From a candidate division LCP-89 bacterium (lineage in GTDB: Bacteria > Electryoneota > B3-LCP), in assembly GCA_025774735.1 (NCBI GenBank), contig JALGZU010000023.1, positions 1 to 19,354 of the forward strand: a DNA stretch of 19,354 bases. Direction: 5' to 3'. Shown piece by piece: positions 1-9,456 of the stretch. The position numbers and the translations under genes were made by a program. Below the pieces are notes generated by a model. It worked only from the letters and a program-made list of their open reading frames with translations, was not told the DNA's origin and searched no databases. Each line of letters starts with the position of its first letter. Positions within the stretch are counted from its first letter, which is position 1.

Positions 1-249
1 CATGCGACCCACGGTGCCGTTGGATTGGCTTTCGTACCAGGTCGTGCCGATGACGACGGTGTCGCCGACGATGTCTCTCTCATCGGTTTGCGGCGGGATC
101 GGATAGGGCGGGAGAGCCACCGGCGCGTTGACGGTTTCATCGCCGGTGACGATGGGGTGGTTAACGGCGGGGACTTTGCCTGCTTCGGATATTAATGGTA
201 GCAGTACAAGGAGAGCGATAGAAACAAGAATGGGAATAACGCGTTTCAT
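1..249 (-). CDS. Secreted protein of unknown function, N-terminal part (cut by window edge)
   Basis: The reading frame is open from the ATG at 249 to the window edge, giving 83 residues without a stop. Residues 1-23 form a classical signal peptide: a Lys-Arg start, a long hydrophobic core (VIPILVSIALLVLLPLI) and a likely cleavage site after SEA. The mature part begins with a Pro-rich stretch and then a segment containing VGDTVVIGTTWYESQSNG. I have an impression of this wording near the start of large secreted proteins from uncultured FCB-type bacteria, but that is from memory and not checked. A GGAGG Shine-Dalgarno lies 4 nt before the ATG, and a good promoter and an upstream terminator precede it, so the start is well supported and the gene is its own transcription unit. 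The function cannot be assigned from this fragment. Export is likely; use of the same secretion route as the neighbouring peptidases is inferred. Confidence 0.8.
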   Translation of the reverse strand, partial: MKRVIPILVSIALLVLLPLISEAGKVPAVNHPIVTGDETVNAPVALPPYPIPPQTDERDIVGDTVVIGTTWYESQSNGTVGRM

Positions 250-280
250 GATGCCTCCACAACGAACAGCGATGTAATAT

Positions 281-308
281 AATATAACAATTATTTCTTC
301 AAAGTCAA
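281..308 (-). promoter_or_regulatory. Sigma70-like promoter for the secreted-protein gene at 249
   Basis: Read on the minus strand, TTGACT (303-308) and TATATT (281-286) are separated by 16 nt. The surroundings are AT-rich, and an ATG with a GGAGG ribosome-binding site lies about 30 nt downstream. The promoter sits just after the intrinsic terminator of the preceding transcription unit, where an independent promoter is expected. Confidence 0.65.
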
Positions 309-334
309 GCGAATAATTTTGCACAGGGAAATAT
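309..334 (-). promoter_or_regulatory. Conserved block upstream of the -35 box (copy 1)
   Basis: On the minus strand this block runs ATATTTC-CCTGTG-CAAAA-TTATTCGC and abuts the -35 TTGACT. A closely similar block abuts the -35 of the promoter for the C25 peptidase gene (8581-8607). The shared order is ATATTTC, a CCTG core, an A-run and TTA, with 26 versus 27 nt to the -35. It could be an activator or repressor site, or a UP-like element. It partly overlaps the T-rich tail of the terminator at 336-369. Confidence 0.4.
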
Positions 335-335
335 T

Positions 336-369
336 TTAATAGAAAGGGCGGGGGAAGCACCCCCGCCCT
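336..369 (-). terminator. Intrinsic terminator after the C25 peptidase pair
   Basis: On the minus strand a 10-bp perfect stem (AGGGCGGGGG paired with CCCCCGCCCT, 345-369) encloses a 5-nt loop and is followed by a T-rich tail, TTTCTATT. It starts 28 nt past the stop codon (397-399) of the sorting-domain frame. Nothing T-rich follows in the plus direction, so it acts on the minus strand. Confidence 0.85.
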
Positions 370-396
370 ACAGTTAATTTGGATAAAGTGACATTG

Positions 397-3300
397 TCAC
401 TTCATCAGGATCATCTTCTCTACGGCTGAGAAGTCTCCTGCCTCGATACGGTAGAAATAGAGACCGGAAGCGAGTTGCGAGGCGTCGAAGGTCACTTCGT
501 GAATCCCGGCTTCCCTCATGCCGTTGACCAGCTCGGCGATCACCCGGCCCTGGAGATCGAAGACGGTCAGTTCTACGTGAGCCGCTTCAGGCAGAGCGAA
601 GGAGAGCGTCGTCGCCGGATTGAACGGATTGAGTACACCTCGGGCACAACCGCGTCGTCAACCACGGCGAACCAGGCTTCGAAGGCTTCTCCGTAGTTCG
701 TCCAATCTCCCACCCAGGCGCCGTCGCCGGTGAGCAGCTTCTCAAATGGGAAACTGTCAGAAGCCCAAACCACGTCAGGATGGATGCCCACGTAGCCGTG
801 GTAGGTGTAACTACCCGAAGGCGCGCTGCCGGGAACAACCTGTGTACGGTCACGGTTGCCCAGGAAACCCGCCGGGAAGGTCGCGTTGACCGGACCCAGC
901 GTGGGGCCGTAACTGCTGCCGTTCGGCAGGGTCACGTCGCACCAGACGTCGCCCACCTCGGTGGACGTCCCGTTGTTGGCTACCTCGATATTGTAATCGA
1001 AGCTGCCGCCTGCAGCCGGGATTTGGATGGGCGGCCCGTAAGGCGTTAGGGACACAGCCATATTCGTACCCATATCACCCGCCATGAAGAGGATGGCCAT
1101 TTCGGCTCCGATGGGGGTGGCATGGATGTCGTAGGTGTTGTCCAGCAGGTACTGCAGCCCATCCGTCTCAGTTTGATTTTCGATGCCTACCGTACATTCG
1201 GAAGGATCGCTGACTTCCATGTACTGCATCAGAATCATGCCGTCTCCGGTCGGAGTGACGTGCACAGCCGGATCGTAGAAGATTACCTCGAAGGTTTCCA
1301 GAGCCGTCGTGGGACTCCACTGCGGAACTCGGAAGAATTCCACCACGAAGTAGCCTTCCACTACGTCATAGTAGGTGGCGATCTGGCCGCCTGTCTCCAG
1401 GTTCATGTCTTCCCAGAACGGCGCGATCATGGACGGAGGTCCATCAGCGTTGGGAATCGCCGAGTTAGACCAGTCGGAATCGGCCGCGGCGTTGCCCATG
1501 GCGAGCCAGCCGTTGGTGCAGATGGTGATTTCGGTGTAATCCATCCCGTAGTACTGGAAGTTGAACGGCAGCGTCACCAGCGTGGAACGGTCATCCTGGA
1601 GAGTCAAGGCCGTAACTTCGGTTCCCGAACCACCAGCTGCCGGCGCCACTTCGATCCAGTCGAAGACCGGCGCGTTCACGCCGTCGTTGACATCGTAGGC
1701 TGAGTAGCCGTAATTATCCGGTCCGGTGGGTGCGTAGGTCAGGTCGCCGATGGTGATTTCGAAACTGTCGTTGCCGGAATAGCCTCCACCGCTGAAGGAG
1801 ATATCCAGCGTGGCAACGTGTTCCTGCGGACAGGAGGCCGAGACATCGACGTCAAACGACGCCGCAGCCGTTCCGCTCGGATCCAACGTACCGACATTGA
1901 CAGCCCCGGTCGTGATCGTGACATAAGGATCTGCCGTGGTCAGGTCAACCAGCAGGTCCGGCACCGTCGAGCTACCTTCGTTTGTCAGCGTAATTTCCAT
2001 CGTTCCCGATTCACCCGGATCGAAATTGCCGTTCTGGTTACCGGGAGCCGGATCATCGATGATGTGGGATGTATATTCGCATTCCGGAGCATGGGCGATG
2101 ATGGAGAAGTTGCTCTCCCAGAGGCTGTCGCCGGCGGCGATCAGAGTGAAGAGCAGTGGATGACCATCTTCCACCGAAGCATCCAGTTCGACCGAAAAAC
2201 CGTGGTCGGCAGTGACCAGCCCACCGGCGGGGATATCGCCGACGTATTGCATTCCATCCAAAATAGTCACCAGCGGATCTGCGGTGGTGATGGTCAGGTT
2301 AACGAAGTTCGCTGTGGCTACACCGACGTTCTCGACTGTAATGGTCAAGTGTGAACTTTCACCGTAATCCAGCTGACCGTTATTGTTGCCAAGCAGATCG
2401 TCGTCCACAACGCATGATTCGAAGACGACGTATGGTCCGCTTGGTGGGATGATCTGGATGGCTTGCTGGTACGTCAGGTAATTGTGGGCCGAAACGGAGA
2501 TCGTCAAATCCGCCGGCATGGTCGGCGGCGCTGTGAATTCCAGGGTGATGCTGCCGGTGGCGTCGGTGTAACCGGCGGCGTAGACTTCATCGTTCTGAGC
2601 GCAGACCAGTGCACCTTCGAATCCGACCGACACATCAATCGTACTGGTGCCCAGCAGCATGACGGACGGATGCGCCACCGTTAAAGTCTGCATGGTGTTG
2701 GTCCAGGCGTCGATACAGGCGTCGCCCAGCCACAGGTAGGTGCGGATGTTGGACTCGCCGTAGATACCATGCAGGTTGTAAACTGTAACATTAGCGAAGT
2801 TCGAAGCGTAGCCGATGTGGTTGATCTCCAGATCGTAGATCGCCTTGTAGAACTCCTTGTCGTAGTCGTGGTTGGGGATGGTGTACGACGGGATGATGGC
2901 GCCGTTGATGGCGATGGCCGCCGCCGGAGCCTTCATGAAGGATTCGGCCAGGCAGTCGCCGTTGTAGCCCGGGAAATCCATGTTGTCGCAGCAGACGTCG
3001 TAATGGACGAAGTAGCGGTCGAAGTTGGTCAGCTGGTAGACGTGCGTGGCGGTGAAACTGCCGCTGGAACCCCAGCTCGCCCAACCGGTCTGCGATCCGT
3101 GGCCGCGGTAATTCAGGATACCCGAACTGTAGGTGTTCAGGTAGTCGATCACGTCCTGATTGGAGGCACCCGCGCCGCCGTACGCCGTCCCGAAGATCGG
3201 TACCTGGACGGAGTACGGGTAGGTGCGGATCTCCTCTTTGCATTGGGTGTACTTCAACGGATACTGTTCCGAGTGAGCCACCAGCAGGGTGTGTTCAGCC

Positions 3301-4324
3301 CAGTTGGACACTTCGGGTGCGGTTAAATAATCCATGGTTTTGTCCAACTGGTGCTGTAGCTCAGCCGCGGTGTCGTAAACGATGCGTCCGATAGCCAGGT
3401 CGGCCAGGTAATCTCCGGCCCCGTCCATCATGGTGTACCAGGAATCCGAATACGAGTCCACCCAGTAATACATGGGCACGTCCACAGCGCCGGGGCCACC
3501 GCTGTAATAGGCGTCACCTACGAAGAGGACGTATTCCAGGCCGTAGGAATTGTAAAGCTGGGTGATATAGGCTTTAATCTCTTCCGGCGATTCGAAGCCG
3601 GGCTCGATGACCCGTTGTCCAGGGGGTAACCCAGGTGATCGAAATTGATCACGGCGGCGCGATACATCTTCTCATGAAGGGCCGTGATCGGGATTCTCAT
3701 CCGCGTGAATTGCCGGGTTGTGTTGATGCCGAAATAATCGATGGTGACTCGCATCTTTGTGGCTACCGTCAATTCACCCGTAACCGGATTGCAGCGGATG
3801 GGGCGAACTTCCAGGCGGGTCAGACGCATGTCCCGCCAGATCTGCGGTTCGTCGACCACCGCGGGCAGATCCGGGTAAACTGTACTCTGCGAATAGAATC
3901 CCCTGTCAATGGTGAAGGGAGGCGTGGCATCTTCATCCGTGGTCAGCTCCTGAGCCGGCCAGACATTGTAGCCCGTCAGGGTCTCTGTTTCCAGAACTTC
4001 GACCGAGACTCGTACGTCGCTGCGATCGGGGATGCCGACCAATGTGGTTACCACCGGAAGTTCCGGCTTGCCGACCACGCGTAGTTTGGCGTTGTCGCCG
4101 AAGCTCAGCAGATGGTAGAGGTCTCCTGCTTCCATTACTTCCTCGACATAGAAGCCGGGCACCGTCAGGTCTATGACTGTTGCACCCGGGGAATGTGAGA
4201 CCAGCTGGACTTCAGGCGTGCCTGGCACGGAGGTTGTCGTAGCAACCCACTCTGCCTGGACGCTGGCAAAGCCCAGGAAAACCGTGATGAAGGCTGCGCC
4301 TAAAATCGTTAACGTTCTTGGCAT
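397..4324 (-). pseudogene. Gingipain-family (C25) secreted cysteine peptidase, broken in two places
   Basis: This is a second C25 peptidase, paralogous to the intact gene just upstream, spread over three frames. Piece 1 (4324 to about 3615) has a signal peptide and the N-terminal prodomain. Piece 2 (about 3610-573) has the catalytic domain with NYRGHG (His codon 3099-3101) and CCDNMDF (second Cys codon 2988-2990, aligning with the gingipain catalytic Cys), two CARDB-like repeats and a beta-rich region. Piece 3 (about 635-397) has a type A sorting domain beginning NPFNPATTLSF and ending MILMK-stop. Compared with the paralogue, roughly 33 residues (about 100 nt) are missing at the first junction, removing the first strand of the catalytic domain and shifting the frame. 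At the second junction the sorting domain is out of frame. The start is the ATG at 4324, 8 nt after GGAGG; an in-frame TTG five codons upstream overlaps that site and is unlikely. It is probably a decaying duplicate, though an assembly error between similar copies is possible. Confidence 0.75.
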
Positions 4325-4416
4325 TTTCTGTTCCTCCAAATTTTTTACCTCTGTTTATGGTTACCTTTTGTTGTGATCGTATTCGGTCCTCTCTGACTCG
4401 AACAGGCTCGACGCGT

Positions 4417-7400
4417 CTATTTTATGAGCAGCATCTTGCCGCTGGCCTCAAAGTTGTCCGCATTGAGACGGTAAATGTAAATTCCCGATGACAGGTTCGG
4501 TGCCTCGAAGGTGACGTCATGAACTCCCGCCTGCCTCCAGCCGCTGATCAGTTCCTTGACCAACTTCCCGGAGATATCATAAACCCTGAGTTCCACCTTG
4601 CTGGCTTCGGGTAGTGCGAAGGAGATCGTCGTCACCGGATTGAAGGGGTTGGGATAGTTGGGCAGCAAGGCGAATTCCGCGGGGATTTCTGTTGAAGTGA
4701 TTGTTGAATTCGTCAGGTCTTCCCAGCCGGTCAGGATCCATTCTCCATCAGGTGGATCCATCGTCTCACCGCTCTGCTTCTCGAAGGGGAAACTGTCCGA
4801 GTTGAAGACTGCGTTCGGGTGCAGTCCCACTTTCCCGTAATAGGTATAATCTCCAGCCGGTGCGGCAGCGGGGACGGCTTGATTGAGCGAGCGTGATAAT
4901 GTTTCTCCGGACATCAGGAATAAGTCTTCTCGCAGAATGATGGGACCAAAGTTCGATCCGTTTGGCAGGGTAACGTCGATCCAGGCATCGAATATTTCCG
5001 TACTGCTGCCGCCGTTTTCAATCAGCAGGTCGAAATCGAAGCTGCCGCCGCCGGAAGGGATAACGATTGGCGCTCCCTGCGGCGTCAGAGTGATCGACAG
5101 GTCCGGCGAGGAAGCCGGCGTTGTATAGAGGACAGCCATCCCGTTCTCTATCGGGGTCGCCTTGGGATCGTAGTTTCCATCGAAAAAGAACTGAATCCCG
5201 TCCGTCTCGTCGTGGTTTTCAATGCCAATGGTACCCTCAGTCTGGAATGCAGCGGACATCTGTTTGTATTGCATTAAAATACGGCCATCGCCCGTCAGGG
5301 TCGGGTGGTGAGCGGGGTCGTAGAGAATAGCCTGAAAGGTTTCGAAACTGGTCGCTGGGGCGTACTGGGCGATGTAGTTGTATTCGATCACCAGGCGATG
5401 TTCTACATCGTCATACCAGGTCCAGACCTCGCCGCCGATTGGCCATTGCGGTCTCAGATCCTCCCAGTAAGCGGCGATCATAGATGAAGGTCCATCCCCG
5501 TCTGGAATGCCGCTGTTGGAATAGTCGTCGGGACCGACCGCTCCCATCCCGATCCAGCCGTTGGCTGCAACGGTGAAGCTGTCGTATTCCACACCGTAGT
5601 ACTGGAACTCGAACGGTAGGGCATAGTGGAAGACCTGCTCATCTTCGACGAAGGGGACAAGTGTCCCCGGTCCGCCCGAATCGGCGCAGATCTCCACCCA
5701 GTCATAAACCGGGAACTCCGGATAGTCATTGAGGTCGTAAGCCATGTACCCGTAATTGTCCGGGCCCGAGGGCGCATAGATCTGGTCTCCGATGATGATG
5801 GTGAAGTTGTCTGTAGCATAATACCCCCCGCCGCTGAAAGCCAGGTTCAGGGGCGCTGTATGTCCCTGTGGGCAGGTTAGCGAAGCGGTAATATCGAAAT
5901 CGATATCAGCGGATGTACCTGGGGAGAGAACACTCAGGTAAGCCGCCGCTGAGGTTATTGTCACATATGGGTCGTTCGCAGTCAATTCCACCACCAGATC
6001 CGCAACATTGGAGCTGCCATTGTTGATGACTGTGACGGTGATTTCGCCGGATTCACCCGGATCAAGGTTGCCGTTCTGATTGCCGGGCGGCGGATCGCTG
6101 ATGGTGTTGCTGATGTATTCGCATTCGGGAGCGTGAGCGGAAACAGCAAAATAACTCTCCCAGACGTCAACACCGTCGCTGGCGCTGAGCAGGAAGGCGA
6201 CATTGTGCCCATCTTCGACTTCCGGGGCGACTGAAAATTCGAACGCTCGATCAACGGTTATGGAGTCCAGCGCGTTGACCGTTCCGATGTAAACCGAATC
6301 GCGACCTGTGGTGATCAGAGGATCTTGCGTAGAGAGAACGACGAAGACGTTCTCCGCATTCGCCAGGCCCGCATTCTCGACCGTTATGGCGAGCTCGACC
6401 GTTTCACCGTAATCGAGTTGTCCGTTGTTATTTCCGGTAAGGTCGTCCTGGACGGTGTGGTTATTGTATATCACGTAAGCACCTGAAAGAACCACTAGGT
6501 CCACTTCGGTGATATAAGGGATCGCGTTGGCGGTTGTGACGGTGAGGGTAAAGGTACCGATCTGGCCGGGCGGCGGATCGAAAGTTAGAGTGACCTGACC
6601 TGAAGCGTCGGTGATCCCGTTCGCATAGATGTTTTCGTTCATGCCGCACACCATCGCACCCTCGAACGCTCCGCCAGGCCCGTTGACGGTAACGGTGAAA
6701 TTTGAAGTGCCCAGGGGGAGGAAGGTATTGTGAATCACGCTCAGTTCGTATGGTGTGGTGCTGCGCAGGAATACCGAAGGATCGCCGAAAATGGTCCAAT
6801 TTTCGAACTCGTAGGGGCCCAGCGGCCAGAGGTCGATCATCAGGCCGGACCCGTTGAAGCACATGCCGCCGAAGGTAAGCATGGAATCGGCGCACAGCAG
6901 ATCCACACCCTCATCCTGCATGTCATAGGGTGGGAACCAGGTTTGACTGATCTTGGAGAGATACACTGCGATCGCTCCGGTCGGTTCGCCCGTCACGTCA
7001 TTGGTGGCGCGCAACCAGGCTTCACCCATGCAGGTGGTATTTTGGAAGTTCCCCGGCTCGCAGGCGATGGCGACGAAGTGCGTCAACTTGTTGTCGTTGA
7101 CCAGGGCGTTGATATCGCTGCTGGTGAAGTCGACGGGCCCCACACCCTGGATCCAGCCGTGGCCGGCATAATTGAAGATGCTTCTCCCCTCATTCAGGAA
7201 ATGAGAAATCATGGCCGTCGTGCCGCCGAAGGTGGTGTAGACTGAATCCATCTGGGTGTAATTCCACCTGAGTAGATCCAGGGCGATATTGGTGATATGC
7301 TGAAAATCGTATTGCTCCGGATTGCAGGGTCCGCTCTCATCGGCGTCACCCAGGCCCATATGATACCAATCGCCTTCCGGATCGGGGTATTTCTCATAAG

Positions 7401-8460
7401 TAATCGTCCTCTGCACCTGGGTTTCTACCTGTGCTTGATTCTCTGCCGAGAAGCGCCCCACGAAAATTTCCGGATAGCTGTCGGTGCCCGAGAGCAGTGA
7501 ATACACGGGATCCGAGCCGCTGATGAACGTCGGAACTTGTAAATGATCTCCGACGATCAGCAGGTATCCCAGGTCGTTTTCAAAATAGTAGGTACGGACG
7601 TAGGATTTGATCTGGTCGGAAGTGCTGCCCACTTCAGAGACGGGGACGATTTCAGTGGGAAGTCCCTTCTGGTTTTTCCATTCCACGAACGGTGCCATGG
7701 TCGTCATGAAATCGTCGTAGCAGATGATCAGGAGACTGCCGGATTCGGGCAGTAGCGGATAGTCGAGACCGGAGAAGTTCAGAAAATGCCGCCGGTAGAA
7801 TTTCTCGAACTGGGGGTCGATTTTCTTTAGCGGTTTGCGTCGCTGCAGGGTGTTTATTCCTCCCGGCGCGGTTTTCGTTACTTCGAGGGTCACATCAGTG
7901 TAAATCCGCAGGGTACGGGTGACGGGATTGTACTGGAAGGCGTTGAGTTCCAGCACGATGCCGCGAAAATCTCTAAGGATGTGAGGTTCCCGGAGTTTAA
8001 CCAGATCACCGGGGAAGAAAGCGTTATTTTCATAAACGTCCCCGAATGTGTAAAGCACAGTTGCCGGATCGACCGTGCGCAGCAGGTGCCCTTTGGAGGG
8101 GGCAACATCGATATCCTCGATCTCTATATAGCTTGAAGAAATCACCTTGTATCCCATCCGGCCGTTATCCGGGATAACGAGTGCCCGGTTGATGCGGGGG
8201 AGGCGCGGGGATCCTGCCTCCTCGATCATGCTTTCCTTGCGTAGCTTCTGTAAGGAGATGAACGCTTTCCCATCGATGTCAACGGTACCCGTCAGGTAAC
8301 GGTTGACCGAAAATTTCAGCACGGTTCGTTCTGCAGCCAATTCCAATACCTCCACTGTGAACGGATCCGGTGACGAATTCAAATCTACCCAGTCCGCCTG
8401 GACGTACGCAGGAAGGAAGAATGCCAGAATCGTGATGAGAAAAATAGTGTGTTTTTGCAT
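4417..8460 (-). CDS. Gingipain-family (C25) secreted cysteine peptidase with type A sorting domain
   Basis: This is an intact 1347-residue exported protease. Residues 1-22 are a signal peptide. About 30-225 form the gingipain-type N-terminal prodomain. About 240-565 form the caspase-like C25 catalytic domain, with the catalytic pair expected at His434 (NYAGHG) and Cys467 (AIACEPGNF), then CMGEAWLRA and the closing IFGDPS. An Ig-like segment and two CARDB-like repeats follow (around 670-760 and 790-880, each with a GNxNGxLDxGE signature), then a beta-rich module (about 900-1110). The last 85 residues carry PNYPNPFNPVTTISF and SGIYIYRL, typical of type A sorting domains used by the Por/type IX system in FCB bacteria. 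Such peptidases degrade extracellular protein and are activated by prodomain removal. A sigma70-like promoter lies about 90 nt upstream, with AGGAG 8 nt before the ATG. The broken paralogue follows after 92 nt with no terminator between, so the two were probably co-transcribed. Confidence 0.93.
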   Translation of the reverse strand: MQKHTIFLITILAFFLPAYVQADWVDLNSSPDPFTVEVLELAAERTVLKFSVNRYLTGTVDIDGKAFISLQKLRKESMIEEAGSPRLPRINRALVIPDNGRMGYKVISSSYIEIEDIDVAPSKGHLLRTVDPATVLYTFGDVYENNAFFPGDLVKLREPHILRDFRGIVLELNAFQYNPVTRTLRIYTDVTLEVTKTAPGGINTLQRRKPLKKIDPQFEKFYRRHFLNFSGLDYPLLPESGSLLIICYDDFMTTMAPFVEWKNQKGLPTEIVPVSEVGSTSDQIKSYVRTYYFENDLGYLLIVGDHLQVPTFISGSDPVYSLLSGTDSYPEIFVGRFSAENQAQVETQVQRTITYEKYPDPEGDWYHMGLGDADESGPCNPEQYDFQHITNIALDLLRWNYTQMDSVYTTFGGTTAMISHFLNEGRSIFNYAGHGWIQGVGPVDFTSSDINALVNDNKLTHFVAIACEPGNFQNTTCMGEAWLRATNDVTGEPTGAIAVYLSKISQTWFPPYDMQDEGVDLLCADSMLTFGGMCFNGSGLMIDLWPLGPYEFENWTIFGDPSVFLRSTTPYELSVIHNTFLPLGTSNFTVTVNGPGGAFEGAMVCGMNENIYANGITDASGQVTLTFDPPPGQIGTFTLTVTTANAIPYITEVDLVVLSGAYVIYNNHTVQDDLTGNNNGQLDYGETVELAITVENAGLANAENVFVVLSTQDPLITTGRDSVYIGTVNALDSITVDRAFEFSVAPEVEDGHNVAFLLSASDGVDVWESYFAVSAHAPECEYISNTISDPPPGNQNGNLDPGESGEITVTVINNGSSNVADLVVELTANDPYVTITSAAAYLSVLSPGTSADIDFDITASLTCPQGHTAPLNLAFSGGGYYATDNFTIIIGDQIYAPSGPDNYGYMAYDLNDYPEFPVYDWVEICADSGGPGTLVPFVEDEQVFHYALPFEFQYYGVEYDSFTVAANGWIGMGAVGPDDYSNSGIPDGDGPSSMIAAYWEDLRPQWPIGGEVWTWYDDVEHRLVIEYNYIAQYAPATSFETFQAILYDPAHHPTLTGDGRILMQYKQMSAAFQTEGTIGIENHDETDGIQFFFDGNYDPKATPIENGMAVLYTTPASSPDLSITLTPQGAPIVIPSGGGSFDFDLLIENGGSSTEIFDAWIDVTLPNGSNFGPIILREDLFLMSGETLSRSLNQAVPAAAPAGDYTYYGKVGLHPNAVFNSDSFPFEKQSGETMDPPDGEWILTGWEDLTNSTITSTEIPAEFALLPNYPNPFNPVTTISFALPEASKVELRVYDISGKLVKELISGWRQAGVHDVTFEAPNLSSGIYIYRLNADNFEASGKMLLIK

Positions 8461-8551
8461 GACCTGGTCTCCTCTGTGGTGTCGTGCACGCTGTATCTAT
8501 TCCATAATGCAGGAGAGGTTCAATAATAAGCCGGAAAGATGATATCACTTT

Positions 8552-8580
8552 AATGTAACGAATTTTTAGCAGGATGTCAA
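8552..8580 (-). promoter_or_regulatory. Sigma70-like promoter for the C25 peptidase genes
   Basis: On the minus strand a consensus TTGACA (8575-8580) and TACATT (8552-8557) are separated by exactly 17 nt. Transcription would start near 8545, leaving a leader of about 85 nt before the ATG at 8460. The gap 8461-8670 contains no convincing terminator for the HgdC-type gene that ends at 8671, so some readthrough into the peptidase genes is possible. Confidence 0.75.
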
Positions 8581-8607
8581 GAACTAATTTTTTGCAGGGC
8601 GAAATAT
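8581..8607 (-). promoter_or_regulatory. Conserved block upstream of the -35 box (copy 2)
   Basis: On the minus strand the block runs ATATTTC-GCCCTG-CAAAAAA-TTAGTTC and abuts the -35 TTGACA. It matches the block at 309-334 in content, order and distance from the -35. Because it serves genes for exported proteins at both sites, a shared regulator is a reasonable inference. With only two copies, chance or common descent of duplicated promoters cannot be excluded. Confidence 0.4.
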
Positions 8608-8670
8608 TATTACGCTTGACATTCGATCGATTGGGGGGTTTAATCCGGTGAGAATTACAATTTGGGGAAG

Positions 8671-9456
8671 TTACAGGGATTCCATGCCGATGATCGCAAC
8701 GCCCAGGGCTCCGGCGTACTCCGGCATGTTCGGAACCGCGATGGTGTTGTCCAGCGCGTAGCCGATTTCCCGGACCATGCAGCGGTTGCGGGCCACACCG
8801 CCCGAAAAGGCGATGGGCGCTTGGGGATGGAGGGAGTGAGCCATCTGCGCCACCCGCAGAGCGATGGAGCGGTGCACTCCGCTGGCCACGTCTTCCCTGG
8901 CGACACCTTCGGCCAGCAGCGAGAGCACCTCACTCTCCGCGAAGACGGTGCAAATTGAGGAGATCTGCACAGGATTTTTCGAGGAGTGCGCCAGTTGCGA
9001 GAACTCCTCCACGGATAGCTCCATGGACATGGCCAGAAATTCCAGAAATTTCCCGCTGCCGGCGGCGCAGCGGTCGTTCATGGAAAAATCCTGCACCAGG
9101 CCACCGTCGTCCAGAACAATCGCCTTGGAATCCTGCCCGCCAATGTCGATGAGGGTCCTGGTTTCCGGCAGCAGATAGGCGACTCCACGTGCGTGGGCGG
9201 TGATCTCGGTGATGGTTTCATCGGCGAAAGAGGCGCTGCCCCGGCCGTAGCCGGTCACCACCCTCTTTGTGATCATGCCGGGTGTCAAGGTTGCGCTTTC
9301 AAGGGCTTTCTCGTAGGCTTGCACGGCGCTTTTCTCCGGAGACCAGCCCGTGCTGAGTAGAGCCCGGCCCAGCGCATTTTGACCATCCCAGATCAGAGCT
9401 TTCGTGGTACGGGATCCGATGTCGATTCCCGCCGTGATCTCACCTGCCGTTTTCAT
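8671..9456 (-). CDS. HgdC/BadF-type ATPase, activator of a 2-hydroxyacyl-CoA dehydratase-like enzyme
   Basis: This 261-residue protein is a full-length member of the BadF/BadG/BcrA/HgdC (archerase) family, whose homodimers carry one [4Fe-4S] cluster and use ATP hydrolysis to inject a very low-potential electron into HgdB-type partners. Visible motifs of the ASKHA fold are GIDIGSRTTKA (10-20), DIGGQDSK (104-111) and FSGGVARN (217-224). The two cluster ligands shared by the family are present: Cys130 in NDRCAAGSGK and Cys169 in SICTVFAESE. The start overlaps the previous gene by 17 nt, and GAGGG lies about 14 nt upstream, so it is translationally linked. It is the last gene of the corrinoid/dehydratase run; its partners are the two subunits encoded at 10467-12928. 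Cytoplasmic. A stand-alone role is unlikely given the context. Confidence 0.92.
   Translation of the reverse strand: MKTAGEITAGIDIGSRTTKALIWDGQNALGRALLSTGWSPEKSAVQAYEKALESATLTPGMITKRVVTGYGRGSASFADETITEITAHARGVAYLLPETRTLIDIGGQDSKAIVLDDGGLVQDFSMNDRCAAGSGKFLEFLAMSMELSVEEFSQLAHSSKNPVQISSICTVFAESEVLSLLAEGVAREDVASGVHRSIALRVAQMAHSLHPQAPIAFSGGVARNRCMVREIGYALDNTIAVPNMPEYAGALGVAIIGMESL

Noticed and set aside
1122..1703. Long plus-strand open frame (193 codons) opposite the broken C25 peptidase
   Set aside because: It lies opposite a clear coding region and encodes no recognisable domain. It looks like a shadow frame caused by GC-rich codon use, as do the other plus-strand frames opposite real genes.
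8616..8644. Plus-strand promoter-like sequence (TTGACA, 17 nt, TTTAAT) pointing into the 3' end of the HgdC-type gene
   Set aside because: The boxes are good, but no plus-strand gene follows and the spacer contains a G-run. It might drive an antisense transcript, but nothing else supports that, so it is not listed as a feature.
8581..8670. Intrinsic terminator after the HgdC-type gene
   Set aside because: No stable stem followed by a T-run was found on the minus strand. ATCGATCGAT is self-complementary but too short and lacks a tail.
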